Positions 50,393-59,449 of a stretch of 62,780 bases of DNA are shown one piece after another. Positions within the stretch are counted from its first letter, which is position 1, and each line of letters starts with the position of its first letter. Source of the stretch: an uncultured Selenomonadales bacterium. GTDB lineage: Bacteria; Bacillota; Negativicutes; Acidaminococcales; Acidaminococcaceae. The translations under genes were made by a program, and so were the position numbers. Under the pieces are notes generated by a model. The model had not been told where the DNA came from. It worked only from the letters and a program-made list of their open reading frames with translations, and searched no databases. The stretch is taken from contig ONAN01000007.1 in assembly GCA_900315805.1 (NCBI GenBank), positions 1 through 62,780 on the forward strand. The letters are read 5' to 3'.

Positions 50393-51403
50393 TTACTTCA
50401 ACACACCGATTTCCTTGTAGTATTTGGCAGCGCCCGGATGGAGCGGCACGTTGGCGATGTCTTTGACGGCGTCGGCCGGTTTCAGGCCTTTGAGGTTCTT
50501 CTGGGATTTGCCCAGGTCCTCAATGTGCTCCCAGAAGGCTTTGGTCATCTGGTAGACCGTGTCTTCCGGCAGGTCGCCGCGGCAGAACATGACCATCTTG
50601 ACGGCCGTGGTCTGGACGGGGTCTTTCTGGTTCGGATAGGTGCCGGCGGGAATGGTGTATTTCACGTACCAGGGATACTGGGCTTTCAGCTTGGTGAAGA
50701 CATCGTCGCCGATGTTGAGCAGGCTGCAGTTGGCCGTCAGGGCCTGGGAAACGGCGGACGCGGGGGCGCCGGACATGATCCAGGCGCCGTCGAGGGTGCC
50801 GTTCTGCAGCATGTCGGCAGCACCGCCGAAGGCGATGTATTCGGCCTTGAAGTCATTGGGGAAGTTCAGGCCGGCGGCGGTGAAGTGGGCTTTGGCTTCG
50901 TTGTAGACGGAGGACCCGGCGGAAGCGACGGCAAAGTGCTTGCCCTTGACATCGGCCAGGGTCTTGATGCCCGACTTGTTGGTCACGACGACCTGGTTCG
51001 GGTTCAGGTAGAGGCCGGCGATGGCTTTCAGGTCCTTATAGGCGTGGCCCTTGAAGCTGTCCGTGCCGTTGAGGCACTGGGACACGTTGCTCGAAATGGC
51101 GATGGAGACCTGGGCTTCGCCGTCGGAGACCATGTTCAAGTTGGCGATGCCGCCGGCCGAGGCCTGGCTCGAAGCCTGCACGCCGGGCACGTTCTTGTTC
51201 CAGTTGTTGGTGATGGCGGCGCCGACGGCGTAGAGGGCGCCGGAGGCGGAGGCCGTCGGGAAGTTGATCTTCACCTTCTGGCCGGCAGCCGGCTGGGACG
51301 TTCCGGCCGCTTTCTTGTCCCCGCCGCCGCAGCCCGTGAGGGCGCCGATGGCGAAGGATGCCGTCAGGACGGCACAGAGGGCGCGTTTCCAAAATTTGTT
51401 CAT
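50393..51403 (-). CDS. TAXI-family TRAP transporter solute-binding lipoprotein
   Basis: A 336-residue TAXI (TRAP-associated extracytoplasmic immunogenic) receptor. The N-terminus has a lipobox LTGC (Cys25) with a polybasic signal. The family strands INFPTASASGALYAVGAAI, VQASSQASAGGIANL, YKDLKAIAGLYLNPNQVVV and VASAGSSVYNEAK are clear. TAXI proteins feed a fused 4TM-12TM TRAP permease, here directly upstream. AAGGAGT precedes the ATG at 51403; the longer frame lacks this. Ligands of the group are glutamate and other dicarboxylate-like acids or unknown. Confidence 0.9.
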   Translation of the reverse strand: MNKFWKRALCAVLTASFAIGALTGCGGGDKKAAGTSQPAAGQKVKINFPTASASGALYAVGAAITNNWNKNVPGVQASSQASAGGIANLNMVSDGEAQVSIAISSNVSQCLNGTDSFKGHAYKDLKAIAGLYLNPNQVVVTNKSGIKTLADVKGKHFAVASAGSSVYNEAKAHFTAAGLNFPNDFKAEYIAFGGAADMLQNGTLDGAWIMSGAPASAVSQALTANCSLLNIGDDVFTKLKAQYPWYVKYTIPAGTYPNQKDPVQTTAVKMVMFCRGDLPEDTVYQMTKAFWEHIEDLGKSQKNLKGLKPADAVKDIANVPLHPGAAKYYKEIGVLK

Positions 51404-51442
51404 AGTAAGACTCCTTTCCTTTGTCCTATAACAGTACATCTT

Positions 51443-53464
51443 TTATTTTGCAGGCGCGGCGGGCAGCTTGCTGCGGCGGAAGAACTGCAGCAGGAGCACG
51501 GCGGCCAGGCAGACGAAACCGGCGCCGTCCGTGACCATGCCCGGGTAGAGCAGGAAGGGGGCGGCGAGGATCAGCACGAGGCGTTCGAGGAGGCGGGCTT
51601 TCTGCAGGAGCCAGCCTTCGAGACCGGCCACGAGGGAGACCGTGCCCACGCAGGCCGTGAAGAAGGTCCAGGCGCTCTGGGCGAAGGTGGCGGTCTTGTC
51701 GGCGCCCAGCAGCAGGATGGGGTTGTTCAGGAAGAAGAAGGGGATGATGAAGCCGATGAGGCCCAGCCGCACGGCCCAGATGCCGGTTTTGGTCTGGTCG
51801 CTCCCGGCGATGCCCGAGGCCACGTAGACGCTCATGGCGACAGGCGGCGTGATGTTGGACAGGCACGCGTAGATGAGGCAGAACAGGTGCGCCGTCAGGG
51901 CCGGGACGCCGGCGTTGATGAGGACCGGCACGGCGACGGCCTGGACGATGACGTAGGCCGCGACGCCGGGGACGCCCATGCCGAGGATGACGGACATGAC
52001 CATGACCAAAAAGCCCGTCAGGTAGATGCTGCCGTTGTCGACGACGGACAGGATCAGGTAGCCCATGTTGAGGCCCATGCTGGTGAGCGTGACGGTGCCG
52101 ATGATGACGCCGATGATGACGCAGCACACGCCGACGGAAATGGCGCTCTGGGCGCCTTCGACGGTGGCGGCGACAATTTCACGCCAGCCCATGCGCGTTT
52201 CCTTGCGCAGCCAGCTGGCGACGATGGTGGCGAAAATGGAGACGACGGCCGCGAGCAGCGGCGTGTAGCCGGCGAACATGAGGCCGATGAGGGTGACCAG
52301 GGGCAGGACCAGATGTCCCTGCTCTTTCAGGACTTTCGTGGCGTTCGGGATGTTCTCCTTCGCCAGGCCGGAAAGGCCCAGGCGCTTGGCTTCGAAGTGG
52401 ACCGAGAACAAAAGGCCCAGGTAGTACAGGAAGGCCGGCACGATGGCGGCGATCATGACGATGGTGTAGCTCAGGTTCAAAAATTCCGCCATGACGAAAC
52501 CGACGGCGCCCATGATGGGCGGGCAGAACTGGCCGCCCGTGGAGGCCACGGATTCGACGGCGCCGGCGAACTCCTTTTTATACCCCGTGCGTTTCATGAG
52601 GGGAATGGTGATGGTGCCCGTCGTGGCGACGTTGGCGATGGCCGAGCCGTTGATCATGCCCAGCAGGGCCGAGGCGACGACGGCCACCTTGGCCGGCCCG
52701 CCCGATGTCTGGCCCACGAGGGTCAGGGAAAAGTCATTGATGAATTTGGAGAAGCCGCTGTGCTTCAAAAAGGCGCCGAACAGGACGAAGAGGAAGATGT
52801 ACGTCGCCGAGACGCCAATGCCGGTGCCCAACAGGCCCTGGGTGCCCCAGAACTGGGTGACGAGGACCCTTTTCAAGGTAAAGCCGTTGTGGCCCAAGAG
52901 ACCCGGCAGGTAGGCGCCGAACCAGTTGTAGGCCAGGAAGATCAGCGACAGGATCGCCAGGTTGCCCGACGCGCGGCGCGCGGCTTCAAAGACCACGACG
53001 ACCGCCACGGCGGCGATGCCCACTTCGAAATTGGTGACGCGGCCGCCCGTTTCGGCGATGCGCGTGAAATTCAAAACCAGGTAGCCGAAGGACGCCGTCG
53101 ACAGGATGATGAGGACGATATCCCGCAGGGGCGGCACGGTGAAGGTCCGCTTCTCCTTTTTATAGGCCGGAAAGAGAAGGAACGTGAACAACAGCAAAAA
53201 CATGCAGTGGAAGGCCCGCAGGTTGATGGCGCTGATGACGCCCACGGTCGTGAAATACAACTGGAAGAGCGCCCAGAAACAGAGCAAGACCGTGAGGACT
53301 TTCCGCATGGGACCGTGGTACGTGCGCAGGCGCGACTCGGCCTCCTTTTCCTCCAGCATGCGGCGCGCCTTCTCATCGAGCCGGCGCTGCTGTGCCGGGT
53401 CGATGTCCCGGCTGACGGGGATTCCGGAACCGTTCGGTCCGGACGGATTGGTTGGACTTTCCAT
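51443..53464 (-). CDS. TRAP transporter fused permease (DctQM type)
   Basis: A 673-residue inner-membrane protein with the small four-helix DctQ part (roughly 40-170) and the large DctM part joined in one chain, the form that works with TAXI receptors. FLFVLFGAFLKHSGFSKF, GGPAKVAVVASALLGMINGSAIANVATTG, FVMAEFLNLSYTIV and GMGVPGVAAYVIVQ are typical DctM segments. It uses the sodium gradient to import an acid. Gene order is permease first, receptor second, the reverse of most TRAP operons. The N-terminus has an unusual hydrophilic 45 residues. ATG at 53464 has a GGAG site. Confidence 0.92.
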   Translation of the reverse strand: MESPTNPSGPNGSGIPVSRDIDPAQQRRLDEKARRMLEEKEAESRLRTYHGPMRKVLTVLLCFWALFQLYFTTVGVISAINLRAFHCMFLLLFTFLLFPAYKKEKRTFTVPPLRDIVLIILSTASFGYLVLNFTRIAETGGRVTNFEVGIAAVAVVVVFEAARRASGNLAILSLIFLAYNWFGAYLPGLLGHNGFTLKRVLVTQFWGTQGLLGTGIGVSATYIFLFVLFGAFLKHSGFSKFINDFSLTLVGQTSGGPAKVAVVASALLGMINGSAIANVATTGTITIPLMKRTGYKKEFAGAVESVASTGGQFCPPIMGAVGFVMAEFLNLSYTIVMIAAIVPAFLYYLGLLFSVHFEAKRLGLSGLAKENIPNATKVLKEQGHLVLPLVTLIGLMFAGYTPLLAAVVSIFATIVASWLRKETRMGWREIVAATVEGAQSAISVGVCCVIIGVIIGTVTLTSMGLNMGYLILSVVDNGSIYLTGFLVMVMSVILGMGVPGVAAYVIVQAVAVPVLINAGVPALTAHLFCLIYACLSNITPPVAMSVYVASGIAGSDQTKTGIWAVRLGLIGFIIPFFFLNNPILLLGADKTATFAQSAWTFFTACVGTVSLVAGLEGWLLQKARLLERLVLILAAPFLLYPGMVTDGAGFVCLAAVLLLQFFRRSKLPAAPAK

Positions 53465-53589
53465 GAAACAATACTCTCCTTACCTTATACCTGAATGGAA
53501 ATACCTTATATATATAAGTAACGTGTGCATATGATACCATATTTTGCAAAAAATTCACATGGTGGGGACCGGCGGGCGGGGAAAAGAAA

Positions 53590-53645
53590 AGGCCGGCCGG
53601 GGGAAACTGTAAGGTTCGTAACAGTTTCCCCTGACCGGCCGGCGG
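53590..53645 (-). terminator. Terminator after the esterase gene
   Basis: On the minus strand GCCGGCCGG...GGGGAAACTGT pairs with ACAGTTTCCCC...CCGGCCGGC (short bulge), followed by CTTTTCTTTTCC. It ends the esterase and protects the TRAP operon promoter region. Confidence 0.8.
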
Positions 53646-53666
53646 CGGGCCAACCGGCCCGTCCGC

Positions 53667-53718
53667 GGATTACGCTCCGGACGGATTACGCCTCCGGGAT
53701 GGATTATGCCTCCGGGAT
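53667..53718. repeat. Three tandem copies of an 18-bp repeat at the esterase stop codon
   Basis: GGATTACGC(C)TCCGGGAT-type units at 53667-53682, 53683-53700 and 53701-53718 (the first one lacks two bases). On the minus strand each unit reads ATCCCGGAGGC[AG]TAA, so the last four codons (IPEA) and the stop are duplicated. The gene stop is unaffected. Confidence 0.8.
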
Positions 53719-54444
53719 GCCGAGGAGGCGGCAGATGCCAGTAAAGAGCCGGGCCCCCGTGTCCTTGAAATGGCCGCCGGGGTGCGTGGCGAAGGTCACG
53801 GCCACGCCGGCTTCCTGCAGGCGGGCGGCGATAGCCCGCATGTTGTCTTCGATGGGCGCCATGACGGCGTTGCGCGTGTTTTTCTCCTTGCCGCCGATGG
53901 AGAAGGCGGCCCCTTTCAGCTGCGGCGGCACGGGGCGGGCGAAGACATAGTCCTTAAAGCCCGGGTACCACACGGAGCCGGAGGCGCAGACGCAGCCGTC
54001 GAACCGGCTTGTCTGATACGTGGCGTAGAGGGCGAAGAGGCCCGTCAGGGAGTACCCGGCCAGAAAGCGCCGGGACGGCTGTTTGCCGGACTCCTGTTGG
54101 ATTTCCCGTTCCGCTGCGGGCAGGACATCTTTTAATAAGGAAGCCAGGTACGCGTCGGCACCGCCCGTAAAGTCGCGGCCTCCTTTGAACACTTTGGGCG
54201 ACGGCCAGGGCGTAAAGTCCCGTTCCCAGTCGTTGCCGCCGAGTAAGATCAGCACGGCGGGGAAGGGGGATTGACGGGCCGTTTCCCACTCGGAAAGTTT
54301 CACGTGAAACAATCCGGCTTCTTCGGGGGCCAGGTGGACGCAGCCGAAGGGGAGGAACCCCTCAGGGGTATCGGGAACGCAGGCCGTGACGGCGAGGGAG
54401 GCCGTCGGGACGGCGGAAGCGGCAGTTTTCAAGGTAAGCAGCAT
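53704..54444 (-). CDS. Alpha/beta-hydrolase esterase (esterase D/IroE-like)
   Basis: A 246-residue serine hydrolase. The nucleophile is in GYSLTG (near residue 131), the fold's core strands ILLGGNDWERDF and FDGCVCASGSVWYPGF are present, and a final HPGGHFKDTG supplies the catalytic histidine. No signal peptide. The family includes esterase D and siderophore-ester hydrolases, but no iron genes are nearby. It contains a parS-like palindrome in its 5-prime third. AAAGGATG precedes the ATG at 54444. Confidence 0.82.
   Translation of the reverse strand: MLLTLKTAASAVPTASLAVTACVPDTPEGFLPFGCVHLAPEEAGLFHVKLSEWETARQSPFPAVLILLGGNDWERDFTPWPSPKVFKGGRDFTGGADAYLASLLKDVLPAAEREIQQESGKQPSRRFLAGYSLTGLFALYATYQTSRFDGCVCASGSVWYPGFKDYVFARPVPPQLKGAAFSIGGKEKNTRNAVMAPIEDNMRAIAARLQEAGVAVTFATHPGGHFKDTGARLFTGICRLLGIPEA
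54296..54311. promoter_or_regulatory. parS-like ParB/Spo0J binding site inside the esterase gene
   Basis: AGTTTCACGTGAAACA matches 15 of 16 consensus positions and encodes LFHVKLS on the minus strand. It is the second such site after 23971-23986. Confidence 0.85.
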
Positions 54445-54536
54445 GGCGCATCATCCTTTCTTTTCCTCATTATACAATATGGCGCGTTTCCTGCCTACCA
54501 CCCGGGCGTGTTTTCGGTTTATCCGGGCGGCAGTTA

Positions 54537-54565
54537 TTGACAGAAACCCCGGGAGCGTATACAAT
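54537..54565 (+). promoter_or_regulatory. Promoter of the suf operon
   Basis: TTGACA (54537-54542), 17-base spacer, TACAAT (54560-54565). Directly after it are three CCTA repeats (54575-54603) that could be part of an Rrf2/IscR-type operator, which I cannot confirm. Confidence 0.8.
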
Positions 54566-54674
54566 GAATTCATAACCTAGAACATACCTATGAATTAGCC
54601 TATATCAAAACGGGCCTGTGCCAGCGGAAAGACCGGGCTGCCGGTTTCCGCCTGTAGATAAAGGAGTGAACACA

Positions 54675-55421
54675 ATGGCTGATACCCTGTTGGAAATAAA
54701 AGGATTGCACGCCGGCGTCGCGGACAAGGAGATCCTCAAGGGACTGGACCTGACCGTGCGCAAGGGCGAAGTGCATGTCATCCTGGGACCGAACGGTTCC
54801 GGCAAATCGACGCTCATGAACGTCATCATGGGCCATCCCAAGTATAAGGTGTTCGGCGGCAGCGTCGCCTTCGAAGGGGAGGACATTACGGCCCTGCCGA
54901 CGTTCGAACGGGCGCGCAAGGGCATTTTCCTGTCCTTCCAGACGCCGGAAGAAATCCCCGGCATCACCGTGGAAAACATGCTGCGTACGGCCCGCCAGGC
55001 CATTACGGGCAAGCACGAGCGCATTTTCGCGTTCCGCAAGGAACTGAAGGCCACCATGGCGGAACTGCAGATGGATCCGTCCTATGCGGAGCGCTATCTG
55101 AACGTAGGCTTTTCGGGCGGTGAAAAGAAGCGCAACGAAATCCTGCAGCTCCTCATGCTGAACCCGAAGCTGGCCCTGCTCGACGAAACCGATTCGGGCC
55201 TCGACGTCGACGCCGTGCAGATCGTGTCGAACGGCGTCCGCAAATTCCATAACGACGACAACGCGTGCCTCATCATCACGCACAACACGCGCATCTTGGA
55301 CAAGCTGAAGGTGGACAAGGTGCACGTGCTGCTCCATGGCCGCATCGTCGAGGAAGGCGGCGCGGAACTGGTCGATGTCATCAACCGCGAAGGCTTCACC
55401 CATCTGCAGCAGAAAGCGTGA
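54675..55421 (+). CDS. sufC: SufC, Fe-S assembly ATPase
   Basis: A 248-residue soluble ABC ATPase that drives the SufBCD scaffold. Walker A GPNGSGKST is at about residues 35-43, Q-loop SFQTPEEIPG, signature FSGGEKKR, Walker B LALLDETDSGLD and the H-loop histidine in IITHNTR. The SGGEKKRNEIL and DETDSGLD forms are SufC-specific. Met at 54675 follows AAGGAGTG; the GTG at 54618 lies too far upstream. First gene of sufCBDSU. Confidence 0.95.
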   Translation: MADTLLEIKGLHAGVADKEILKGLDLTVRKGEVHVILGPNGSGKSTLMNVIMGHPKYKVFGGSVAFEGEDITALPTFERARKGIFLSFQTPEEIPGITVENMLRTARQAITGKHERIFAFRKELKATMAELQMDPSYAERYLNVGFSGGEKKRNEILQLLMLNPKLALLDETDSGLDVDAVQIVSNGVRKFHNDDNACLIITHNTRILDKLKVDKVHVLLHGRIVEEGGAELVDVINREGFTHLQQKA

Positions 55422-55429
55422 GGTGTGCC

Positions 55430-56845
55430 ATGGAAGATCTGACCAAGAAGAAGACCTACGTCGAGGATATCGAGCGCTCGCTGTACGATATCCGCAACGA
55501 GGACCGTTCGCTTTACAAATCCGCCAAAGGATTGACGGAAGAAGTGGTCCGGGACATCTCGAAGCGCAAGAACGACCCGGACTGGATGCTGCAAAAACGC
55601 CTGGAAGCGCTGAAAATCTACAATGAAATGCCCATGCCGACGTGGGGCCCCGACCTGTCGCCCCTGCACATGGACGATATCGTGACCTATGTGCGGCCCG
55701 ACGCGAAGATGACGGGGAACTGGAAGGAAGTGCCCGAGGAAATCAAGGACACCTTCGACCGCCTGGGCATTCCCGAAGCGGAGAAGACCTCGCTGGCGGG
55801 CGTGGGCGCGCAGTACGACTCCGAAGTGGTCTACCACAGCATGCAGAAGGAGCTGGCCGACCAGGGCGTCATCTACACCGATTTCGAGACCGCCGTGCGC
55901 GAGTACCCGGACATCGTGAAGCAGTATTTTATGACGCTCATCCCGCCGACGGCGCACAAGTTCGCCGCCCTGCACGGGGCCGTGTGGTCCGGCGGGTCCT
56001 TCGTCTACGTGCCCGAAGGCGTGCACGTGGACATTCCCCTGCAGAGCTATTTCCGCCTCAACGCGGCGGGCGCGGGGCAGTTCGAGCACACCCTGATCAT
56101 TTGTGAAAAAGGGTCGAGCCTGCACTTCATCGAAGGCTGCTCGGCTCCGAAATACAACGTGACGAACCTCCATGCCGGCGCCGTCGAGCTCTTCGTCAAG
56201 GAAGGCGCGCGCCTGCGCTATTCCACCATCGAGAACTGGTCCCGCAACATGATGAACCTCAACACCAAGCGGGCCCTCGTCGACAAGGACGGCGTCATCG
56301 AGTGGGTGTCCGGCTCCTTCGGTTCCCATGTGTCGTGCCTCTATCCGACGAGCGTCCTGCGCGGCGAGAACGCCAAGTGCGAATTCACGGGCGTCACCTT
56401 CTCGTCGAAAGGCCAGGACCTGGACACGGGCGCCAGCGCCCTGCTGCTGGCACCGCACACGTCGGCGAACATCAACACGCGCACCATTTCCAAGGCCGGC
56501 GGCAAAGCGACGTACCGCAGCGCCGTCAAGGTCGCCCCGGCGGCCAAGGACGCCAAGTGCCTCGTCAACTGCGAGTCCCTCATGCTCGACGACCAGTCGC
56601 GCAGTGACACCCTGCCGGTCATGGATATCCAGGCCGACGACGTCGAGGTCGGCCACGAAGCGAAAATCGGCCGCATCTCCGACGAGGCGATCTTCTACCT
56701 GACGAGCCGCGGCATCGACGAGAAAGAGGCCCAGGCCATGATCGTGCGGGGCTTCGTGGAACCGATTTCCAAGGCCCTGCCCGTGGAATACGCCGTGGAA
56801 ATGAACAACCTGATCAATCTGGAACTCGAAGGAACCATGGGGTAA
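55430..56845 (+). CDS. sufB: SufB, Fe-S scaffold
   Basis: A 471-residue scaffold. Family motifs are WMLQKRLEALKIYN, YHSMQKELADQGVIYTDFETAVREYPDIVK (core GVIYTDF), PEGVHVDIPLQSYFR, EGCSAPKYN (the cysteine important for Fe-S assembly) and NCESLMLDDQSRSDTLP. The C-terminal ISDEAIFYLTSRG block matches SufD. It starts 8 bases after sufC and forms SufB2C2 or SufBC2D complexes that build the cluster. Confidence 0.96.
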   Translation: MEDLTKKKTYVEDIERSLYDIRNEDRSLYKSAKGLTEEVVRDISKRKNDPDWMLQKRLEALKIYNEMPMPTWGPDLSPLHMDDIVTYVRPDAKMTGNWKEVPEEIKDTFDRLGIPEAEKTSLAGVGAQYDSEVVYHSMQKELADQGVIYTDFETAVREYPDIVKQYFMTLIPPTAHKFAALHGAVWSGGSFVYVPEGVHVDIPLQSYFRLNAAGAGQFEHTLIICEKGSSLHFIEGCSAPKYNVTNLHAGAVELFVKEGARLRYSTIENWSRNMMNLNTKRALVDKDGVIEWVSGSFGSHVSCLYPTSVLRGENAKCEFTGVTFSSKGQDLDTGASALLLAPHTSANINTRTISKAGGKATYRSAVKVAPAAKDAKCLVNCESLMLDDQSRSDTLPVMDIQADDVEVGHEAKIGRISDEAIFYLTSRGIDEKEAQAMIVRGFVEPISKALPVEYAVEMNNLINLELEGTMG

Positions 56846-56857
56846 GGAGGAATGGCA

Positions 56858-57718
56858 ATGGAAACGGAAAAGACCCTGTACAGCGCCATCCCCATGCGGA
56901 CCTGGAGATGGCTCGGCGTCAACGAGGCCTATGTGCCTTCGGACGTCGTATGGAATGAAAAAGATGTCCCGGCCGCGGCGGACCGCAAATTGTCCGTCGC
57001 AAAAGGCACGGTCCGGGAGGAAACCGTCGTATACCGGACGGAACCGTCGGGAAGGGTGACAATAGATGTCGCCCCCGGCGCGAAGCTGCACCTGACGAAG
57101 GTCCAGCTGCTGCCGGCGGACAAGGGACACGTCGATGCCCTGGAAATCAACGTGGCCGAAGGCGCCGAAGCCCATGTGACGATTGCCGAACTGGGCGCGG
57201 CGGAAACGGTCACGAAAGTGACGATCAACCTGAACGGCGACGGGGCCCTGGGGGACCTGGCCGCCATCTACCTGGGCAGCGGCAGCCAGAAGGTGGACCT
57301 GAACTACGTGATCCGCCAGGCAGGCCGCAAGACGAAAGCGGAAATGCAGGTGCGCGGCGCCTTGAAGGACCGCAGCGAAAAGATCTTCCGCGGCACCCTG
57401 GACTTTATCCGCGGCAGCAAAGGCAGCGTCGGCCGGGAACGCGAAGAAGTGGTGCTCCTGAACGAAGGCGTGCGCAACCGCAGCGTGCCCCTTATGCTGT
57501 CCGGCGAAGACGACGTGGACGGCCATCACGCGGTCAGCGTCGGCAAAATGGACCAGGAAAAGCTGTTCTACATCACGAGCCGGGGCCTGGACCTGAGCGA
57601 GGCGCAGCGCCTCGTCGTGGAGGCCTCGTTCAACCCCGTGCTGGAACGCATCGAAGACAAGGCCTTACGGGCTGAAATCGAGCAATATATAGAGGAGAGG
57701 ATTTCCGATGGCAAATAA
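56858..57718 (+). CDS. sufD: SufD-like Fe-S scaffold subunit
   Basis: A 286-residue protein of the SufB/SufD family, shorter than the typical 400+ residue SufD. The family core is there (SRGLDLSEAQRLVVEASF, LNEGVRNRSVPLMLSGEDDVDGHHAVSVG, abbreviated to its GHHAVSVGKMDQEKLFY heart). It lacks much of the usual N-terminal region. Two ATGs (56852, 56858) follow AAGGAGG; the second has the better spacing. It overlaps sufS by 11 bases. It likely partners SufB in the scaffold. Confidence 0.92.
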   Translation: METEKTLYSAIPMRTWRWLGVNEAYVPSDVVWNEKDVPAAADRKLSVAKGTVREETVVYRTEPSGRVTIDVAPGAKLHLTKVQLLPADKGHVDALEINVAEGAEAHVTIAELGAAETVTKVTINLNGDGALGDLAAIYLGSGSQKVDLNYVIRQAGRKTKAEMQVRGALKDRSEKIFRGTLDFIRGSKGSVGREREEVVLLNEGVRNRSVPLMLSGEDDVDGHHAVSVGKMDQEKLFYITSRGLDLSEAQRLVVEASFNPVLERIEDKALRAEIEQYIEERISDGK

Positions 57719-58937
57719 AGATTTCCGGCTTGATTTCCCGCTGCTGCAGCGGAAAATGAACGGCAAGCCGCTGACCTACCTCGACAACGGGGCCACGACG
57801 CAGAAACCGGAAAGCGTCGTCCGCTCCATTTGCGGCTATTACGGCGGCTGTAACGCCAACCCGCACCGCGGCGCCTACGAACTGAGCGTCGAGGCGACGG
57901 ATGTCTATGAAAACGCGCGCGTCAAGGTGCAGCATTTCATCCACGCGCCCAAATCCAATGAAATCATTTTCACGAAGAACGCGACGGAAGCGCTCAACCT
58001 GGTGGCCTACAGCTACGGCCTGACCTTTGTGCAGCCCGGCGACGAAATCGTCATCTCCATCGCCGAGCACCACAGCAACCTGGTGCCGTGGCAGATGGTG
58101 GCAAAAGCCAAAGGCGCGACCCTGAAATACATTTACCTGGAGCCGGACGGCAACCTGTCCGACGAGGACATTGAGACCAAGATCACGGAAAAGACGAAGA
58201 TCGTCGCCGTGACCCACGTGTCCAACGTGCTCGGTCTCGTGAACAACGTCCGCAAAGTCGTCGACAAGGCCCACAGCGTCGGGGCCATATGCGTCGTCGA
58301 CGGCGCCCAGAGCGTGGCCCACATGGCCGTCGACGTGCAGCAGATCGGCTGCGACTTTTTCGCCTTCAGCGGCCACAAGCTGCTGAGCCCCATGGGCATC
58401 GGCGTGCTCTACGGCAAAGAGGAACTGCTCGACAAGATGCCGCCTTTCCTGCGCGGCGGCGATATGATCGAATACGTGACCGAACAGGACACGACCTTCG
58501 CGGAACTGCCCCAGAAATTCGAGGCAGGCACGCAGAACGTCGGCGGCGCCGCCGGCCTGGCAGCCGCCATCGACTATCTGGAAAACTTCACCTTCGAGCG
58601 CATCGAAGCCATCGAGAAGGAACTCGTCGACTACGCCCTGCCGCAGCTGCGCGAACTGCCCTATATCGAGCTCTACGGCTGTGACACCACGCGGAACAAC
58701 AAGACCGGCATCATCACCTTCAACGTGAAAGATGTCCATCCGCACGACGTTTCCACCATCCTCGATGCCCAGGGCGTCGCCATCCGCGCCGGCCACCACT
58801 GCGCCCAGCCGCTCATGAAGTACCTGGGCCAGAACGCCACGTGCCGTGCCAGCTTCTACCTGTACAACACGAAGGACGACGTGGACCGCTGGATTGCGGC
58901 CCTGAAGACCGTGCGCAGTGTCATGCGCCTGGATTGA
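57708..58937 (+). CDS. sufS: SufS, cysteine desulfurase
   Basis: A 409-residue PLP enzyme that takes sulfur from cysteine. YLDNGATTQKP at about residue 24, HRGAYELSVEAT, EHHSNLVPWQ, the PLP lysine in FSGHKLLSPMGIG and the persulfide cysteine in RAGHHCAQPLM are all present: a group II desulfurase. It partners SufU, encoded next. Length matches the family. Confidence 0.96.
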   Translation: MANKDFRLDFPLLQRKMNGKPLTYLDNGATTQKPESVVRSICGYYGGCNANPHRGAYELSVEATDVYENARVKVQHFIHAPKSNEIIFTKNATEALNLVAYSYGLTFVQPGDEIVISIAEHHSNLVPWQMVAKAKGATLKYIYLEPDGNLSDEDIETKITEKTKIVAVTHVSNVLGLVNNVRKVVDKAHSVGAICVVDGAQSVAHMAVDVQQIGCDFFAFSGHKLLSPMGIGVLYGKEELLDKMPPFLRGGDMIEYVTEQDTTFAELPQKFEAGTQNVGGAAGLAAAIDYLENFTFERIEAIEKELVDYALPQLRELPYIELYGCDTTRNNKTGIITFNVKDVHPHDVSTILDAQGVAIRAGHHCAQPLMKYLGQNATCRASFYLYNTKDDVDRWIAALKTVRSVMRLD

Positions 58938-58952
58938 CGGGGAGGGACGGAC

Positions 58953-59387
58953 ATGACCGATTTAAGCGGAATCTATACGGAACTGATTGCGGAAGAAAGC
59001 CGCAATCCCGAAAACAAACACCATCTGGACCATCCCAACCTCACCGAGCGGGGCCATAACCCCAGCTGCGGCGACGAAATCACCCTCGAACTCGACGTGC
59101 AGGACGGCGTCATCAAGGACGCCTCCTTCACCGGCGTGGGCTGCGCCATCTCCCAGGCCTCGACGTCGCTCATGATCAGCCTCATCAAAGGCCAGCCCGT
59201 TGCAAAGGCCCGCCACCTGGCCGACCTGTTCCTGAAGATGATCAAAGGCGAAGTCACGGACGAAAGCGAACTGGAAGAACTGGAAGACGCCGCCGCCCTG
59301 CAGAGCATCTCCCACATGCCGGCCCGCGTGAAATGCGCCGTGCTGTCGTGGCACACGCTGGAAACGGCATTAGACAGGGATAAGTAA
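58953..59387 (+). CDS. sufU: SufU, sulfur transfer protein
   Basis: A 144-residue IscU-like zinc sulfurtransferase that accepts sulfur from SufS in Gram-positive bacteria. Zn/Fe ligand candidates are NPSCGDEI, GVGCAISQAS and the cysteine in ARVKCAVLSWHTLE. The 18-21 residue insertion before the last cysteine relative to IscU (VTDESELEELEDAAALQ) is a SufU trait. GGGAGGGA precedes ATG at 58953. A terminator follows. Confidence 0.94.
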   Translation: MTDLSGIYTELIAEESRNPENKHHLDHPNLTERGHNPSCGDEITLELDVQDGVIKDASFTGVGCAISQASTSLMISLIKGQPVAKARHLADLFLKMIKGEVTDESELEELEDAAALQSISHMPARVKCAVLSWHTLETALDRDK

Positions 59388-59404
59388 TGGCTTTTCACAA
59401 ACGG

Positions 59405-59449
59405 AATCCCGGACAGATACCGAATGGGTGCGTCTGCCCGGGATTTTTG
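59405..59449 (+). terminator. Terminator after sufU
   Basis: AATCCCGG-ACAGA / TCTG-CCCGGGATT stem and a T5 tail. Confidence 0.85.

Noticed and set aside
50378..53494. Very long open frame on the plus strand opposite the TRAP permease and TAXI genes (over 1000 codons).
   Set aside because: It mirrors GC-rich coding genes on the other strand, has no ribosome-binding site at its start and encodes a low-complexity Gly/Asp/Val/Gln-rich product without known domains.
55094..57529. 811-codon minus-strand open frame opposite sufC, sufB and sufD.
   Set aside because: His/Val/Gly/Arg-rich antisense of highly conserved Suf genes; no start signals.
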